Assembly (NCBI GenBank): GCA_012845835.1
Contig: JABAKD010000016.1
Coordinates: 8,081,919 to 8,145,918, forward strand
From: Undaria pinnatifida
Lineage: Eukaryota > Sar > Phaeophyceae > Laminariales > Alariaceae
DNA length: 64,000 nucleotides
Reading direction: 5' to 3'
Shown in pieces: positions 22,195-32,919 of the stretch. The notes beneath the pieces are model-generated. The model was not told the DNA's origin. It saw only the letters and a program-made list of their open reading frames with translations, and ran no database searches. The first letter of the stretch is position 1. Every line of letters starts with the position of its first letter. Both the position numbers and the translations under genes were made by a program.

Positions 22195-22575
22195 ATGGTG
22201 TGGAAGAGTCATAGTGCCGGAAGGTGAGAGGGAAGGGACGCAGGGGTATCAGCTTCGTTTGGAGACAGCACCGGTTCTTCTTTGTAGATTCTTATTATTG
22301 ACGTTGAGCTATGAGAAGCTCGAGGAGACAGGAAAGGAGAAGGAGTGAGAGCATGGGGGTGGGGTGGGGCTCACAGAGTTTTGTTTCACCCCAGCATTGC
22401 TGCTGTGCCCTCTTCTGGATTTTTACCTATGGAACGTACAAGGAACGTTCTCCTAGGTGTTCAATATTCCCATGAGCGCTTAACGCGCTTACTTCTACCT
22501 ATCTTGTCCAGAGGAGGAACGTTCCATTACCGATAATGCCCTTGTGGTGTAAGCTAGCTAGATTCTACGGGTTGT
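22195..22575 (+). repeat. dispersed repeat D, copy 1
   Basis: Reverse-complement match of 63590-63990: gacagcaccggttcttct, gttgagctat.a.aagctcgagg, ggaacgtacaaggaacgttc and tcttgtccagaggaggaacg. The class is unknown. In the 63 kb copy the repeat sits beside a family E LTR. Confidence 0.75.
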
Positions 22576-22689
22576 CCGCTCCACTCAGAATATTCCGTTT
22601 AAGAGAATCTTCTTGTGGCCAATGGACCATAACTCTGCGGGCTACCTTACCGAATCTATTGCCAGCTATACTGACACTCTATTACAATG

Positions 22690-23200
22690 GGCGCATCATC
22701 CCCTCTTTCCTATACGCATATGTCTTCAAAGACATGTAAAACCCTCTTATATCCAGCTGTATCCCATATATTACGCCTTGTTAGGCTCCCAGGTCAATAC
22801 CATAACACTAGCCCACCCTGATGAGCCGTATATGCAGAAGTATGGAAGATTCGGGAAAGCACCACTTCACGGTCTAGAACATGACTCGAAGATGCGACTC
22901 TTCACAACCTGCGGCCACACCTCTACCTTGCGAGGCTACGAAGCCTCAGGGAAAATGCTACAGCGGAAAACCTGAAACGAAGAACGGAAGACGGGAAAAA
23001 GGTACAGAACACTCCAGCGAATGGCAGGATCGACAGGCGCGACAGCTGTCACTTCCGCAGATTAGCGAGGGAAACGGGGCCAGAGAAAAGGGAAGACGGG
23101 AAGTATGCAGAAAAATACAAAAAAAAACAAAATGCGAAAGCGCTGGGGTCGAAGGCGAAAGAGTAGAACATCTCGCGACACGGCGCAGCGGGCCAGTGGT
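22690..23200 (-). repeat. LTR family A fragment (LTR 5' part plus 3' internal region)
   Basis: The reverse complement carries the LTR from its start (TGTTATGGTATTGACCTGGG, at 22807) leftward and, to the right, the 3' internal region aligned with 49600-50045 (gacgggaaaaaggta, cagcgaatggcaggatcgac, aaatgcgaaagcgctggggtcgaaggcg). It abuts the 5'-truncated gypsy element. Confidence 0.75.
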
Positions 23201-23461
23201 AACGCCAGGGCCTCCAGCTCGATCAGCTGGACGCTATTCCCGTGAAAGTACGGAAGAATCGCGCCTCTCGTCAAAGAAAACAACTCCGAGCCCCCTGCCC
23301 CTTCGGGCGCAGTTTGAGCAGTTTCTTGTGATGTTACGCCAAAGAGCGACAAGGCCGCGACGCGAGAAACTGTAGGTTCGGACTCGCGTCATGCTCCCGA
23401 GACCGGGTGCTCCCAGAACGGGACGCTACAGGCCCAAAGTGCCGGGGACAGGTGTTCCCAG

Positions 23462-24003
23462 ATGGGGACATTACGGGCCCATATTCCTAACACGGCCTCC
23501 GACGGATTGGCACTGTCGACTTTTGACCCTTCTCCCGAATACTCCACAGACAAAGTGGTGTTGTTCTGGCAACCGCCATCCTATTTTTCGCAGTGGTCTC
23601 CTTTGTTGTTTGTCGTGGACGACCTATCATATTCTTGGGCGGAGCAGTATATGATGGGCGAAAAGGCTAGGCTTTTTAAAGACCATCGCGCAGTGGAGCT
23701 CATCATGTCATCGCCTGACCCTAGCACACACAAATGCGTCGGTCGAGGCGTGCGCAACTTTGATCCCGCTGTGTGCGACAAGGAGAAGCAAAGTGCCGTG
23801 TAATCTGGCGCCTACGCTAACTTTACGCAGAATCCAGCCATGAAACTTCACCTTTTGAACACTGGCAACAAACGTTCGGCCGAAGCCAGCCCTCTGGACC
23901 CAGTGTGGGGTATTGGTCTCCGGGTGAATGATCCCCGAGCCAATGACCCACACAAGTGGAGAGGAAAACGTTTGCTCGGTGAGGCACTTTCTGCCGTTGC
24001 AAG
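23462..24003 (+). pseudogene. NADAR domain at the N-terminal end of gypsy pol
   Basis: Frame 23462-24003 contains one in-frame stop (TAA 23801-23803). The domain runs 23555-23998: VVLFWQPPSYFSQWSP, then AEQYMMGEKARLF with the family's conserved Glu and Lys, GRGVRNFD, FTQNPAMK, LLNTGNKRSAEASPLD, VWGIGL and WRGKRLLGEAL. This follows the full NADAR (YbiA/DUF1768) pattern, about 148 codons, with Arg where the family usually has Asn in GKN.LG. Known NADARs cleave ADP-ribose- or riboflavin-intermediate-linked N-glycosidic bonds, and some remove ADP-ribose from guanine in DNA. Immediately after the domain the coding frame moves by one base and continues as a Ser/Pro linker (DPPSEISAYFSGSPADQ) into protease, so the two were one reading frame ancestrally. 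Confidence 0.88.
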
Positions 24004-25129
24004 GCCGGCTCACCAAACCCGGCCTCCCTCCCCTCGCCGATTCCGCAGCCCCACCGGGATGCTGGAATCCACGAAATCTCGTCCGCTCCGCAGTCGCGCT
24101 CGTGGACCGCGGTCAGCGCTTGCCAAGACCCTCCTTCGGAGATTTCGGCTTATTTCTCGGGCTCACCCGCCGACCAAACTCAGGAGGTTTTGGGGATAGT
24201 TTCTGGCGGCGCCCCAGGCCGTGCGCTGTCAGAACACGGCCTCCGCCTCGTCGGGGGCACTGCGCCGCTGGACGACGTTTCTTTCACTACCAAAATTGCA
24301 ATACATAGCGGAGGGGACGCCATCGCGCCTTACAGATGCGCGGCGCTCCTCGATACTGGTTCCCCTCCAACCTTCATCCGACGTGACGTGTTGGTCCGTA
24401 TGCTTTTGGGAGGCGCCCCTTCGTCGGCGTGCGAGCGGCCCAACAGCCCTCGCTCCTGGGGTGGTTTGAGCGAATCTGCCCTTTTACGGACCACGACCCG
24501 CATCCGCCTGAGCGTCCAATTTTCCCCCGAAAATGAACCGACGTGCTCTCTCGCAGCGTGGGCATGCATAGTTCCTCCACCGGTCATGCAGCACGCTTTC
24601 TTGCTGGGCCGCGATAGCTGGATGCGCTTCAACACCCGTTGTACCGCGGCTTGCCCCCTCGTTCCCACGACAATCGGGTTTTGGTCGGCTGACGTTGTCC
24701 CACCACGCCACGAACGGTGGTTTCCACTTCCTCTATGATGGCACTGCCGGTGTCGCCTTGTCAGACGAGTCTCAACTGCTCGAGGTCAACTTGGGTCGCA
24801 GTAATGGCTCACCTGCGCTCATAGGGCATTACCTTGTCGACATACTACCGCAGCCAGACATTCCCTCGGGGCAAAAGCACTTCGTTGCCTCTTGTCGACA
24901 GGTGCTTCCCTTAACAGGTGTCGCAGACCTCGAGCCAGGCGACCTAGTCGCGGTCGCTGACGCCCCATTTTTGCGCGTCCCGCTAGGTACCTTGCAACAC
25001 ACCACCCACGCTGCGGGGCCCCACCCTGGCCAGTTTTCGGACAGTCAGGTCTCAGCGGTCACGCGTTCGCTTGACACTGGTGTGGCAGCTCCCGCCGTGC
25101 CGTCGCCCTCGCCGCCGCTAATGGAATGA
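24004..25129 (+). pseudogene. gypsy retropepsin-like aspartic protease region
   Basis: In frame with 24190-24738, ALLDTGSPPTFIRR (Asp of DTGS near 24352) is the active-site loop and HAFLLGRDSWMRF the hydrophobic-glycine motif of retropepsins. After a stop at 24738 the product continues one frame over (LYDGTAGVALSDE, FVASCRQVLPLTGVADLEPG) to a stop at 25127-25129. The protease residues themselves look intact. Confidence 0.85.
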
Positions 25130-26109
25130 TTGAACCCAGACCAGCGTTCTACCTTTTTACACGTCTGGCCTCGACTCCCACCACACCTGCGGGAGATTGC
25201 ATTTGGCTTACATGACCCTAGCTGGAACCCCCCGGCCATCGAGCGACTGGGTGATGTGCTCTGCGACTTTCCCGACGTGTTCTCCCCCTCGAAGACGGAC
25301 TTTGGGTCTTGCTTCTTGATGCCCTTCGAAATCTCGGTTCTGGAGGGCATCTCTCCGGTCACTCCACGGCCCCATCACATAAACCCTATATTGACCAAAG
25401 AAGTAGACGCGACCCTTTACCAGTATATCGCAGCTGGGCTGATTCAGCACTCGACTTCACCGTATTGGACCCCGCTGGTAGTCACCCCGAAGAAATCTGG
25501 CGGCGTGAGGGTCATGGTGAGCTACAAGAAGCTCAACCAAGTCAGCAAGCTTAGCCAACTGCCGATTTCTCGCGTGGACCAGGTCCTGAATTCCGTAGGC
25601 TCAGGTCGAGTGTTTTCCTTTCCTCGTTCCACCAGATAACATAACATGAGGACACGGTTCCCCTTACAGCGTGCTGCACATCCACGGGCCTCTACGAGTG
25701 GCCCGTCATGCCTCAGGGCAGCAGCGCCTCGCCTGGGTGGTTTGTCAGGGTGATCAATGAGGTGATTAAGGACCTGAAGCAGGTGGCAGCATACCTCGTC
25801 GATGTCAGTGTGTTCGATTCCGATCCGGTAGCGCATGTACGGTCGATTATCTCCCTCTTCGAACGCCTTCGAAGCATAGCCTCAAGCTTTCTCCCTCGAA
25901 GGCGCGATTGGGTGCCACCGATTCGAACTTTCTGGGCCACTCCATTTCCCCGGCAGGTCTACGTCCAAACGCAGAAAAAGTGTCGGCATTGATCAATATG
26001 CCGATGCCCACAGACGTAAAGCAGATGCGCGCACTGTTGGGTGGTGTAAACTATTGCCGCAATTTTTTGCCCGACTTATCGAAGAGCTGCGCCCAATTAA
26101 TGCGATCCT
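25130..26109 (+). pseudogene. gypsy reverse transcriptase, catalytic motifs destroyed
   Basis: Fingers/palm: GLIQHSTSPYWTPLVVTPKK, KLNQVSKLSQLPISRVDQVL, then VFS where motif A should give F-D. A small deletion removes that Asp-containing stretch (about 25620-25640). GLYEWPVMPQGSSASPGWF follows, and the YxDD box reads YLVD (25792-25803). A frameshift near 25870 leads to NFLGHSISPAGLRPNAEKV and LLGGVNYCRNFLPDLSK. The family is certain from motif order; the enzyme cannot be active. Confidence 0.9.
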
Positions 26110-26620
26110 ATGGAAAAGTTGGTGCGAGAAATCTCGGCGGGGCTCGTGACCCCGCCGATCCTGGCTTTCTCCATTTGGGACGCCGTCGCCGACGGCTCAC
26201 GCCCGCTCCACGTGTGTTGCGACGCTTGCATCGATGGGTTTAACACCGCTGTCGAACAAGAGCAGGCGGACAGCTCCATAAAATCCATCACGTACATCAG
26301 CCAAACTACGCTCGACTCGAAAAGGCATTGCGTTCCTCTTGATTTGGAGGCCGGCAGCATAATTTGGCTCTCAAGCGTCTCCGCGGCTACCTTTGGGGAG
26401 TCAAGCTCCGTATATTCTCTGAACACAAAGCACTGGAGAGCATAGGCAAAGTAGGGGGGCATAACGCCCGAGACCAAAGATGACTCGAGTTCCTCACCGC
26501 CTTCGACTTCACACTCGAGTTCCGCAAGGGCAGCGCGAACGGCAACGCCGACTTCCTCTCTCGCTTGCCCGAGCCTCCCGCGGAACATGACCGCAATAGG
26601 TCGACGAGTCTCACCCATGG
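26110..26620 (+). pseudogene. gypsy RNase H region
   Basis: PLHVCCDACIDGFNTAVEQE (first catalytic Asp present), LDSKRHCVPLDLEAGSIIW, then one frameshift and KGSANGNADFLSRLPEPP, the usual end of the gypsy RNase H domain. At least one stop follows NARDQR. Confidence 0.85.
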
Positions 26621-27100
26621 TGAGGATGGTGGCGTATACCTCATGAGGGCTCGCGGGCTGCACACTCCTTCCTCGCCGAGTTCGGGTGTCGGCTTGGGTG
26701 AGCTAATGCCCCGCACCGAAAGTAATTCCTTGGGTGGGCTCCCTTTCACCTCCGCCGACGTTTGCGATTTTCGCACACGCGGGCCACGTATTAAGATTGA
26801 TGACCTTTTTGCTCCTTCAAGTAGATTCGTCGCTCATGCTTCTGCATCCGTCACCGCCGTCGACAGCTCTCTCGGCCGCGGGTGGGCATCACCTGCCGCC
26901 GACAACGGTTCCGCTTCGGTTTTTGCTGTACCCACCGCGGTCAGCGAAGGCTCAGCAGAAGCCCCGGCTACCGCGACGTTCGTCACCCAACCGACTTGTT
27001 CCAGGAGCTCCGTACAAGCGACCGACTCGATCGAGCCCGCGGGCCCGGCCGCGTCCGTCTCTAACTCGCCTGGCTCTCCGGCGCCCTAGACGATGACGCA
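26565..27100 (+). pseudogene. gypsy RNase H to integrase linker
   Basis: An open frame of 174 codons, Ser/Pro/Ala-rich after DFLSRLP, with no recognisable fold. It overlaps the RNase H end and stops at 27089, just before the integrase frame. It is an unusually long low-complexity spacer. Confidence 0.6.
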
Positions 27101-28706
27101 GTGTTCGGACCGCATCTCCACTCGGACTCGCCGGCGTTCAGCAACAGCAGCTGGCAAGACACCCCGTGCTGTCGACTATGGCTTTGGCCCGGCGGGGCCC
27201 CTCGACCATTTTCCAGGCGAGTTATAACCCCGCCGCGAGTTCCACGTCCGCGGCCAGCTCCGCCCGCCGCCGCGACCCCTGCTTCTGCCGACTCGCCGGT
27301 CCGCACGGTGCCACTTCCGTCTGACCGCTACCGCGCAGAGCCTATGGAAAATCCTCTCTTACGGCTCACGCCTTCTCCTGGTCATACGCCGACTGTACCT
27401 ACAAGGTCAGATGCCCTCGGCGACGCTGCTGAACTGCGATGCGCTGATTCCGTCGCGCGATATTCGCATTCCGATTGGAAGCGAGAGCAGCACGCCGAGT
27501 CGGCGTGCCACGGCGCGATACGTTACATCACTATCGGCCGGCCGTCGGTCCTGCCGCCCGACGTTTTGGCGTGCTACCCCTCACACAAGCGTCCCTCCCT
27601 ACCAGACATCCAGGAGCTGGCGGGTAAAGGACAATTACATACAACGGACGACGGCATCGTCCTACTCATCCGTAGCCCGACGCCGCCGCCGACAAAGTCT
27701 GATAAATCCAACTCTATGGGGCGAGCTGCTTGCTTGCTAAACGACGAGCCTGTTCGCATCTACGTCCCCGTGTTCATGCGCCCTTGGATCATGCAAGCTT
27801 GCCATTCGACGGCTTCTTGCCACCTTGGCACCACGCGCACGTTGCGCATGCTTGAGCGGTTTTATTGGTGGATCGGCTTGAATGTTAGCACCCGGTAGTG
27901 GCTTCGCCACTGCTTGAAGTGCCAAGCGCGGAAAACCCCGCGGCTGACTGTCCGTTGGCCAATCATCTCAATGCCTCTACCGGAAGGTCCAAGTGTCGCC
28001 ATCAGTGTTAACTACTTCGGGCCCCTTCCGGTCACGCCATGAGGCAATACCTACATCTTGCTGGTCACCGATCGGTTCATCAGTCGTCGGGCCGACATGT
28101 TCCCCGTCACTGCCTCTGAGTTTACCGCGGAGGGTACAGCCAATATCTTGGTGAACCAATACATTCCCTTATGGGGGTGCCCGCACACCATACTTTCGGT
28201 CAACAGTCTGCAGTTCTGTCCCAGCCTTTCACAAGCTATGTATCAGCTGTTGGGCGTGCACAAGCTTGCTACAAGCTCCTACCACCCCATCGGTAACGGA
28301 GGCGTTGATCGGGTGAACCACACTATGGCCCAAATGCTGGCTTTGGTCGTCAACGAACGACAAGACGATTGAGATATGCATCTTCCTCGCGTCGAATTCG
28401 CTTACAACACTTCTGTTAGCCCGGCGACGGGTCTGGCGCCCAATGAGGTCCACATAGGCAGACTCCCACGTCTCCCCCTGACAGTTTTCGAACGCACCGG
28501 TATCGTGGGACACCAGAGTCTGGCCCGCGACCACCTGGCCTATTAAAACTTGGCCACCGACCGGCAATACCGCGCGAATGTGTCGCGCACACCACGCCCT
28601 CACCGCATCTCGTGCCCTCACCACATCTCGTGTTAACCACCAAAACTCCGCCCTCGCCGACGTGCTACGTCCGGCACCCAACTTCGCTGTGGGTGGTTGG
28701 GCATAG
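27101..28706 (+). pseudogene. gypsy integrase, all three catalytic acids replaced
   Basis: The zinc-binding HHCC module reads CHSTASCHLGTTRTLRMLER and, after a TAG stop (27896), HCLKCQARK. The core has SVNYFGPLP where the family has Asp (Asn at 28010-28012), LSVNSLQFC where the family has SDN (Val at 28199-28201) and GGVDRVNH where the family has Glu (Asp at 28307-28309). Further stops lie at 28040, 28370 and near 28704. The GPY/F module (LNWTGPYKTLAV) follows at about 28785. Confidence 0.9.
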
Positions 28707-29686
28707 GTGTACAACTCTGCTTCCACCATCCGCCAGGGTGTGAAGGCAAACACGGACGCCAAGGTGCTCGAGGCCAAACTCGTGCTTAACTGGACGGGCC
28801 CGTACAAGACCCTGGCAGTCGATCGCTGCTCCGCCGCCGAGACTCGGGACGGCTCACCACTCGGGAGCAACTTCCTCTGTTTGGACCTCCCTTCAAACCT
28901 GCACGGTTCGCATGCTCGTCGGCGTGTGGCGATTGAACGCTACAAGCCCTCCGCCAACCCCCACGACAGCAGGGACATGCCCAAATACCGACCGTCGAGG
29001 CCAACGCAGTATATGCCCAATAACATTTTCAAGAAATCCCCTCCGTACCATGTCACTCAAGACGACGTCTCGAACCCCCTCCAACGGCTAGAGGTGGAGC
29101 AGATCACTGGCCATCAGGCGGTCCGGGGAAGAGATGGCGCCATCGCGGTACTATACAAGACGCATTAGGTGGGTCTCTCTGAACCATCCTGGGAATGAGA
29201 AATGGACGCCCGCCTCTCCTGCCCCCGCATCTTGCGTTATTGGGCTGGCGCTCCGGACTAACACCGCCAAACCGACCGCCTCTTACCGCCGAATACGGAT
29301 CGAGGCGGCACAGCGCGAGCTCTCCCGCAACAACGGGGAACGCTTTCTAGCGCCGGGCTATGCTTGCGTGTGTTCCCCCCGCCGAATGGTCCCGTCGCTA
29401 CCACGACACGGTATTTCCTAAGGGAGTCCACTTTTGGTACAGGGGAGACGATGGGTTGCGGTGGCTGTGAAAAATCAGCGCGAGCGCAACCGAGTTTAAG
29501 GTGCATCTGGTCCGATTTCTGGACGGCCCGGGGCCGATTAAACTTCCTCTTCCCCCGGCGCGCTACACGACTTTGACGGGGGCCGTACGAAGCTCTTGGT
29601 GCCTGCAGGTTCACATCACTAGCGCGTTTCCTCGGGGGATCCAACGCAACGTAGATGCATCTCGAGGCGCGGCCGTGGCCAGCTGA
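28707..29686 (+). pseudogene. gypsy integrase tail: chromodomain and Tudor-like module
   Basis: Chromodomain, about 29083-29240: LQRLEVEQITGHQAVRGRDG, IAVLYKTHWVGLSEPSW after readthrough of stops. A second conserved module follows: AAQRELSRNNGERFLAPGY, a frameshift, FWYRGDDGLRWL, VRFLDGPGPIKLPLPPARYT and SWCLQ, ending at 29686. The F/WY..DG.WW.G.I, F.D pattern resembles Tudor/SH3-like chromatin readers, an inference from pattern only. The same chromodomain-module pair ends the 626-codon frame at 34676-36556. Confidence 0.75.
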
Positions 29687-30529
29687 ATCTTCAAGCCGCC
29701 ACCGCTCCTCGATAGTTTTCCATTTTTTTCCGGGTTATGAGGTTTGCAGTTCTTGCTTTTGGGTTGTTCGTGGTGTTTCGAGCGTTTTGACTGGATGTGG
29801 GGCGGTTCTTACCATTTTGTTTAGTCCCGCGACCTCCCCCCCCCCCGCTCAGTGTCGGGCCAGGATCTGGGTAATCGGGTCGCTATTTGAAGCGCAGGAC
29901 TTTCGGTTTTTCGTGTTTGTTCAAAAATTCGCCCTGCCGGCGCCCTACTCAGCTCAGTCCCGGGGGGCGACCAGGGTATCCTGTTCACGCATAACGTGGT
30001 ACGCGGTTATACTGGACTGTGTGCTATTTTTTATTTAATTGTGTTGTATTTGTTCTACATCTTTCCGCTAAACACTTCTCCCCCTCGCGGATCTGTAGGG
30101 GATGTCACCTTCCATTCCGGGTATTTGCGTTTCCGTCTCCCCCCCCCGCCATGCCAGTGGTCCGCGGGAGGTTTTCGGCATTACTTTTCCGTTGTATTAG
30201 CGCCTGTGTTCCCCTTCATTTCGACGATGGTTTGCGTTGCCAATGTGCCTTTTTCTGTGGTTTGTTTGCCGTAGAGCCTTTTCTGTCTCGCCCCCTCCCA
30301 CCACACCGGCGGTTGGCGGCAGGTTTTTGATGGGTGGTTTGCCTTGTTGTAGGGTCTGCGTTTCCTTCAACTGCTTTTCTTCGCGTTTTCCTGGCTCCAT
30401 AGCCAGGCCGTTAGAGGTGTGGGAGTGGGTTTTGAGAGCCGCATCTTCGACTCATGGTCTAGTTCGTAGAACCGGATTTTCCCCGAATCTCCCATATTTC
30501 TGCACATGCGGCATATCAGGGTGGGCTAG
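29687..30529 (+). other. gypsy 3' untranslated region
   Basis: Pyrimidine-rich, non-coding. Its last ~300 bp recur at 19520-19855 in front of another LTR, and the final 'gggtgggctag' is shared with family A elements, so the families are related. No clean purine tract precedes the LTR. Confidence 0.7.
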
Positions 30530-30796
30530 TGTTATGGTACGGCCTGGATATAGCCGTAATTACCTGTTCTAATAAGTAATTGGCCGTTTTCGTATGATAG
30601 GTTGGCGATTTCCATTCGGGATAGTCAGGAAATGAAACCGATGCATGCTCCTCGGTTCCCAGATATTATCCGGAGCTCTGGTGGAACCATTAAAGCTGCT
30701 TCTCTACCACGACTGAGAAAGTGAGTAATCACCGAGGACCTGCTTAATAGGCAGACCTGCAAGGGACACTCTGTGTCCCCGCCCAATACCTAAACA
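30530..30796 (+). repeat. gypsy 3' LTR (type B)
   Basis: Starts TGTTATGGTACGGCCTGG and ends CCTAAACA. It matches the solo copy at 20929-21191. No matching 5' LTR occurs upstream of the truncated element. Confidence 0.8.
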
Positions 30797-31159
30797 ACCC
30801 GCACAGCTTGCACTGCCGTGTGCTGCATGCTCGCACCATGATACGAACGCGTGTATACTTTGTTTTGTCGCTGTACATGATGACATACATGGACCCTAAT
30901 AGGAGGTAATGTAATATTTTAACCAGTATCAATCGGCAGCCTAACAAACTTCCAGTTTTCATCATATGGGGAAATGTTCTTGAGCAGAGATAATTTTCGT
31001 GATGAAAAAGTCTCCAGATCGATGCGGCGCCCGACACAAAAATATCGCGCTCTCTTAGACTGCCGTCAGGCAGATAGATGGTTCGAGCATTAGCACTGCA
31101 GAAACACACGTTTTTTTCGGTGGGGAGTCGTGAAAAGTCGAAATTGTCCCAGAAACGGA

Positions 31160-32480
31160 CATACATAAAGATAGTATACGCCCCAGCTGTGAGATCGAAG
31201 ATTAAAGATCTCGTCGAATCTCATCTTTGCAACCTGTGTGTGATATTTCGATCGCGCGTATTACTGGGTGTGTCTCATCATGAAGGATATAGATTGGTGA
31301 CTCGATCCCCTTAGAACTAGTTTGTACCAGGGTCAACAGGGTGGTGTTAATTAAACTGTGCACGAAAACTCTCTAAAGCCGTTTTTGAGGGGGGCCAAGT
31401 CGGACAGCTGCGTAATGCACCTGTGTATTATGTATCGCCTGTTACTGTTGTAGTCGCATGACCGGCGAGGGGAGGGAGGCAGGTAAATGGGGAATAGGTC
31501 GCATAAATAACTGAATTGGAGCTTACTGCACGTGTGATGATAAGGTTACTATGTATATCCTGTAGTCGTACGACCGGCTAGGGGGGGGGGCGGATATAGG
31601 GGGGATAGGTCACATAACTAAATGCGAGCTTACTGCTTTCGTACTGCTAATAGGAGATAGTAGGGGCGGCGGGGAAGGGGGGGGGGGGGGTCCTCAGTTT
31701 GTGCATGGCCGTAGTCGTATGACCATAGATCCTCGCATCCCTCGTACTATGCCGGGACGGAGCACATCGGGTTTACACCAACCAGGCGGAAGTTGCTTGC
31801 ACCAAGCGCGAAGTGCCGTGAGGTGTTCGGTGTTCGGCGAGTCGAGTGAAGGGTTGACTCCATCCTTCCAAGAACCGCTCGTAAGACGGACTTCGGCACC
31901 TTGTGCCTACTTTCTTGCTTATGGATGACAGCGCCAATGAGTTACTTTGTTTTCTGGCGTGACCACTCCAGAGACAGCAACGGGTATTACTATGTAACTG
32001 CCTCGTGGGTGCCTTACCATATTCACACTACGTGATGCGATCATTCCCCTTGTGCAAATTTAGGGTATATGACCTACTCGACAACCATCATGGTGACCGC
32101 CCCCCCCCCCAAAAAAGTTATACCTTGGTTGTCTAGCTTACGCAGCGACTGGCATGTTTTACAGCGTCCGTTGCCAACCAACGCCAACCCCAATATACAT
32201 GGAATGCTTTACAGCGTCGGTGCCAACCGAGGCCAACTATTATACGTATATTTCTGCGGGAGGGGAGGGGGGGGGGGTTAATAGCAACACAATATTGCAG
32301 CTATATAGCTGTAAACAAAATGTATCCTGTAGTCGAATGACCGGTGAGCGGAGGGGGACGGGTAAAGGGGGGACAGGTCACATAAATTAACAGGAGCTTA
32401 CAGCACGCGTGATGATAGTAGGTGATGTTGGGGGAGGCGGGGAGGCTGGGGGGTTAATTGGAGCATAATATTGCAGCTAT
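31160..32480 (+). repeat. dispersed repeat F with G-rich tracts
   Basis: Begins ccagctgtgagatcgaa and carries 'gatcgcgcgtatta', 'gtaccagggtcaacagggt' and 'aaagccgtttttgagggg'. Modules of 'cgtatgaccgg..aggg..gg....aggtc(g/a)cataa' ending in G runs and 'ttaat.g..a.aatattgcagctatatagctg' follow. Copies lie at 38085-38490, 57735-58350 and 61830-62410. Class unknown; no protein. Confidence 0.65.
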
Positions 32481-32919
32481 ATAGCTGCAAAAAAACGATG
32501 AGTTATCTTCTCAAAAGCCGCTTTCACGATTTTGCCGGAGAACGTGGATACCAGACATCTCGTCGAGTACTAGGCCGGTTTGTTTGGGCACACGATAGCT
32601 TCAATGATAACTCTATACCACTGCCAAAACAGCCGTGGCGGTTCCGGAATGATCCGGGGCGTGTGGCGCAAGCACAGCGCGGTGTCGTACATAAGAGCTT
32701 ACGACGCCGGTGTCGTAATAGTTTGTTTTTGGACGAAGGGGTCCCAAAAGACTGTTTTGAGCCTTAAAACTTGCCTTAAAGCCGTTTATTATGTGCAAAC
32801 ATAGTTAGACTGGAAACCCCACAAACAGGGGATAGGGTAGATATTCTAGATTCTAGGCATTTCGTGAAGAAAGTTATTTCCCTGTGGGCCAAAAACAACG
32901 CGCAGAAGGCTGTGCGGTA

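Larger units (their letters stand above)
23380..30796 (+). mobile_element. Ty3/gypsy chromodomain element with NADAR domain, 5'-truncated, decayed
   Basis: Domain order is NADAR, aspartic protease, reverse transcriptase, RNase H, integrase (HHCC, DDE core, GPY/F), chromodomain, Tudor-like tail, 3' UTR and LTR 30530-30796. Protease before RT before integrase plus a chromodomain defines a Ty3/gypsy chromovirus-like element. No gag or 5' LTR is present; the left edge meets a family A fragment. Multiple frameshifts, at least eight in-frame stops and substitutions of catalytic residues show the copy is dead. Relatives of its LTR (types B and C) occur at 19.9, 20.9 and 39.0 kb. Confidence 0.95.

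Noticed and set aside
22881-23375. Long plus-strand frame just upstream of the NADAR domain, possible gag
   Set aside because: Its first half is the antisense of the family A 3' internal region, and no capsid or zinc-knuckle pattern is seen.
31560-32480. Regularly spaced G-rich modules considered as a CRISPR-like or satellite array
   Set aside because: Spacing is irregular, modules are imperfect and occur inside dispersed repeat F; the genome is eukaryotic.
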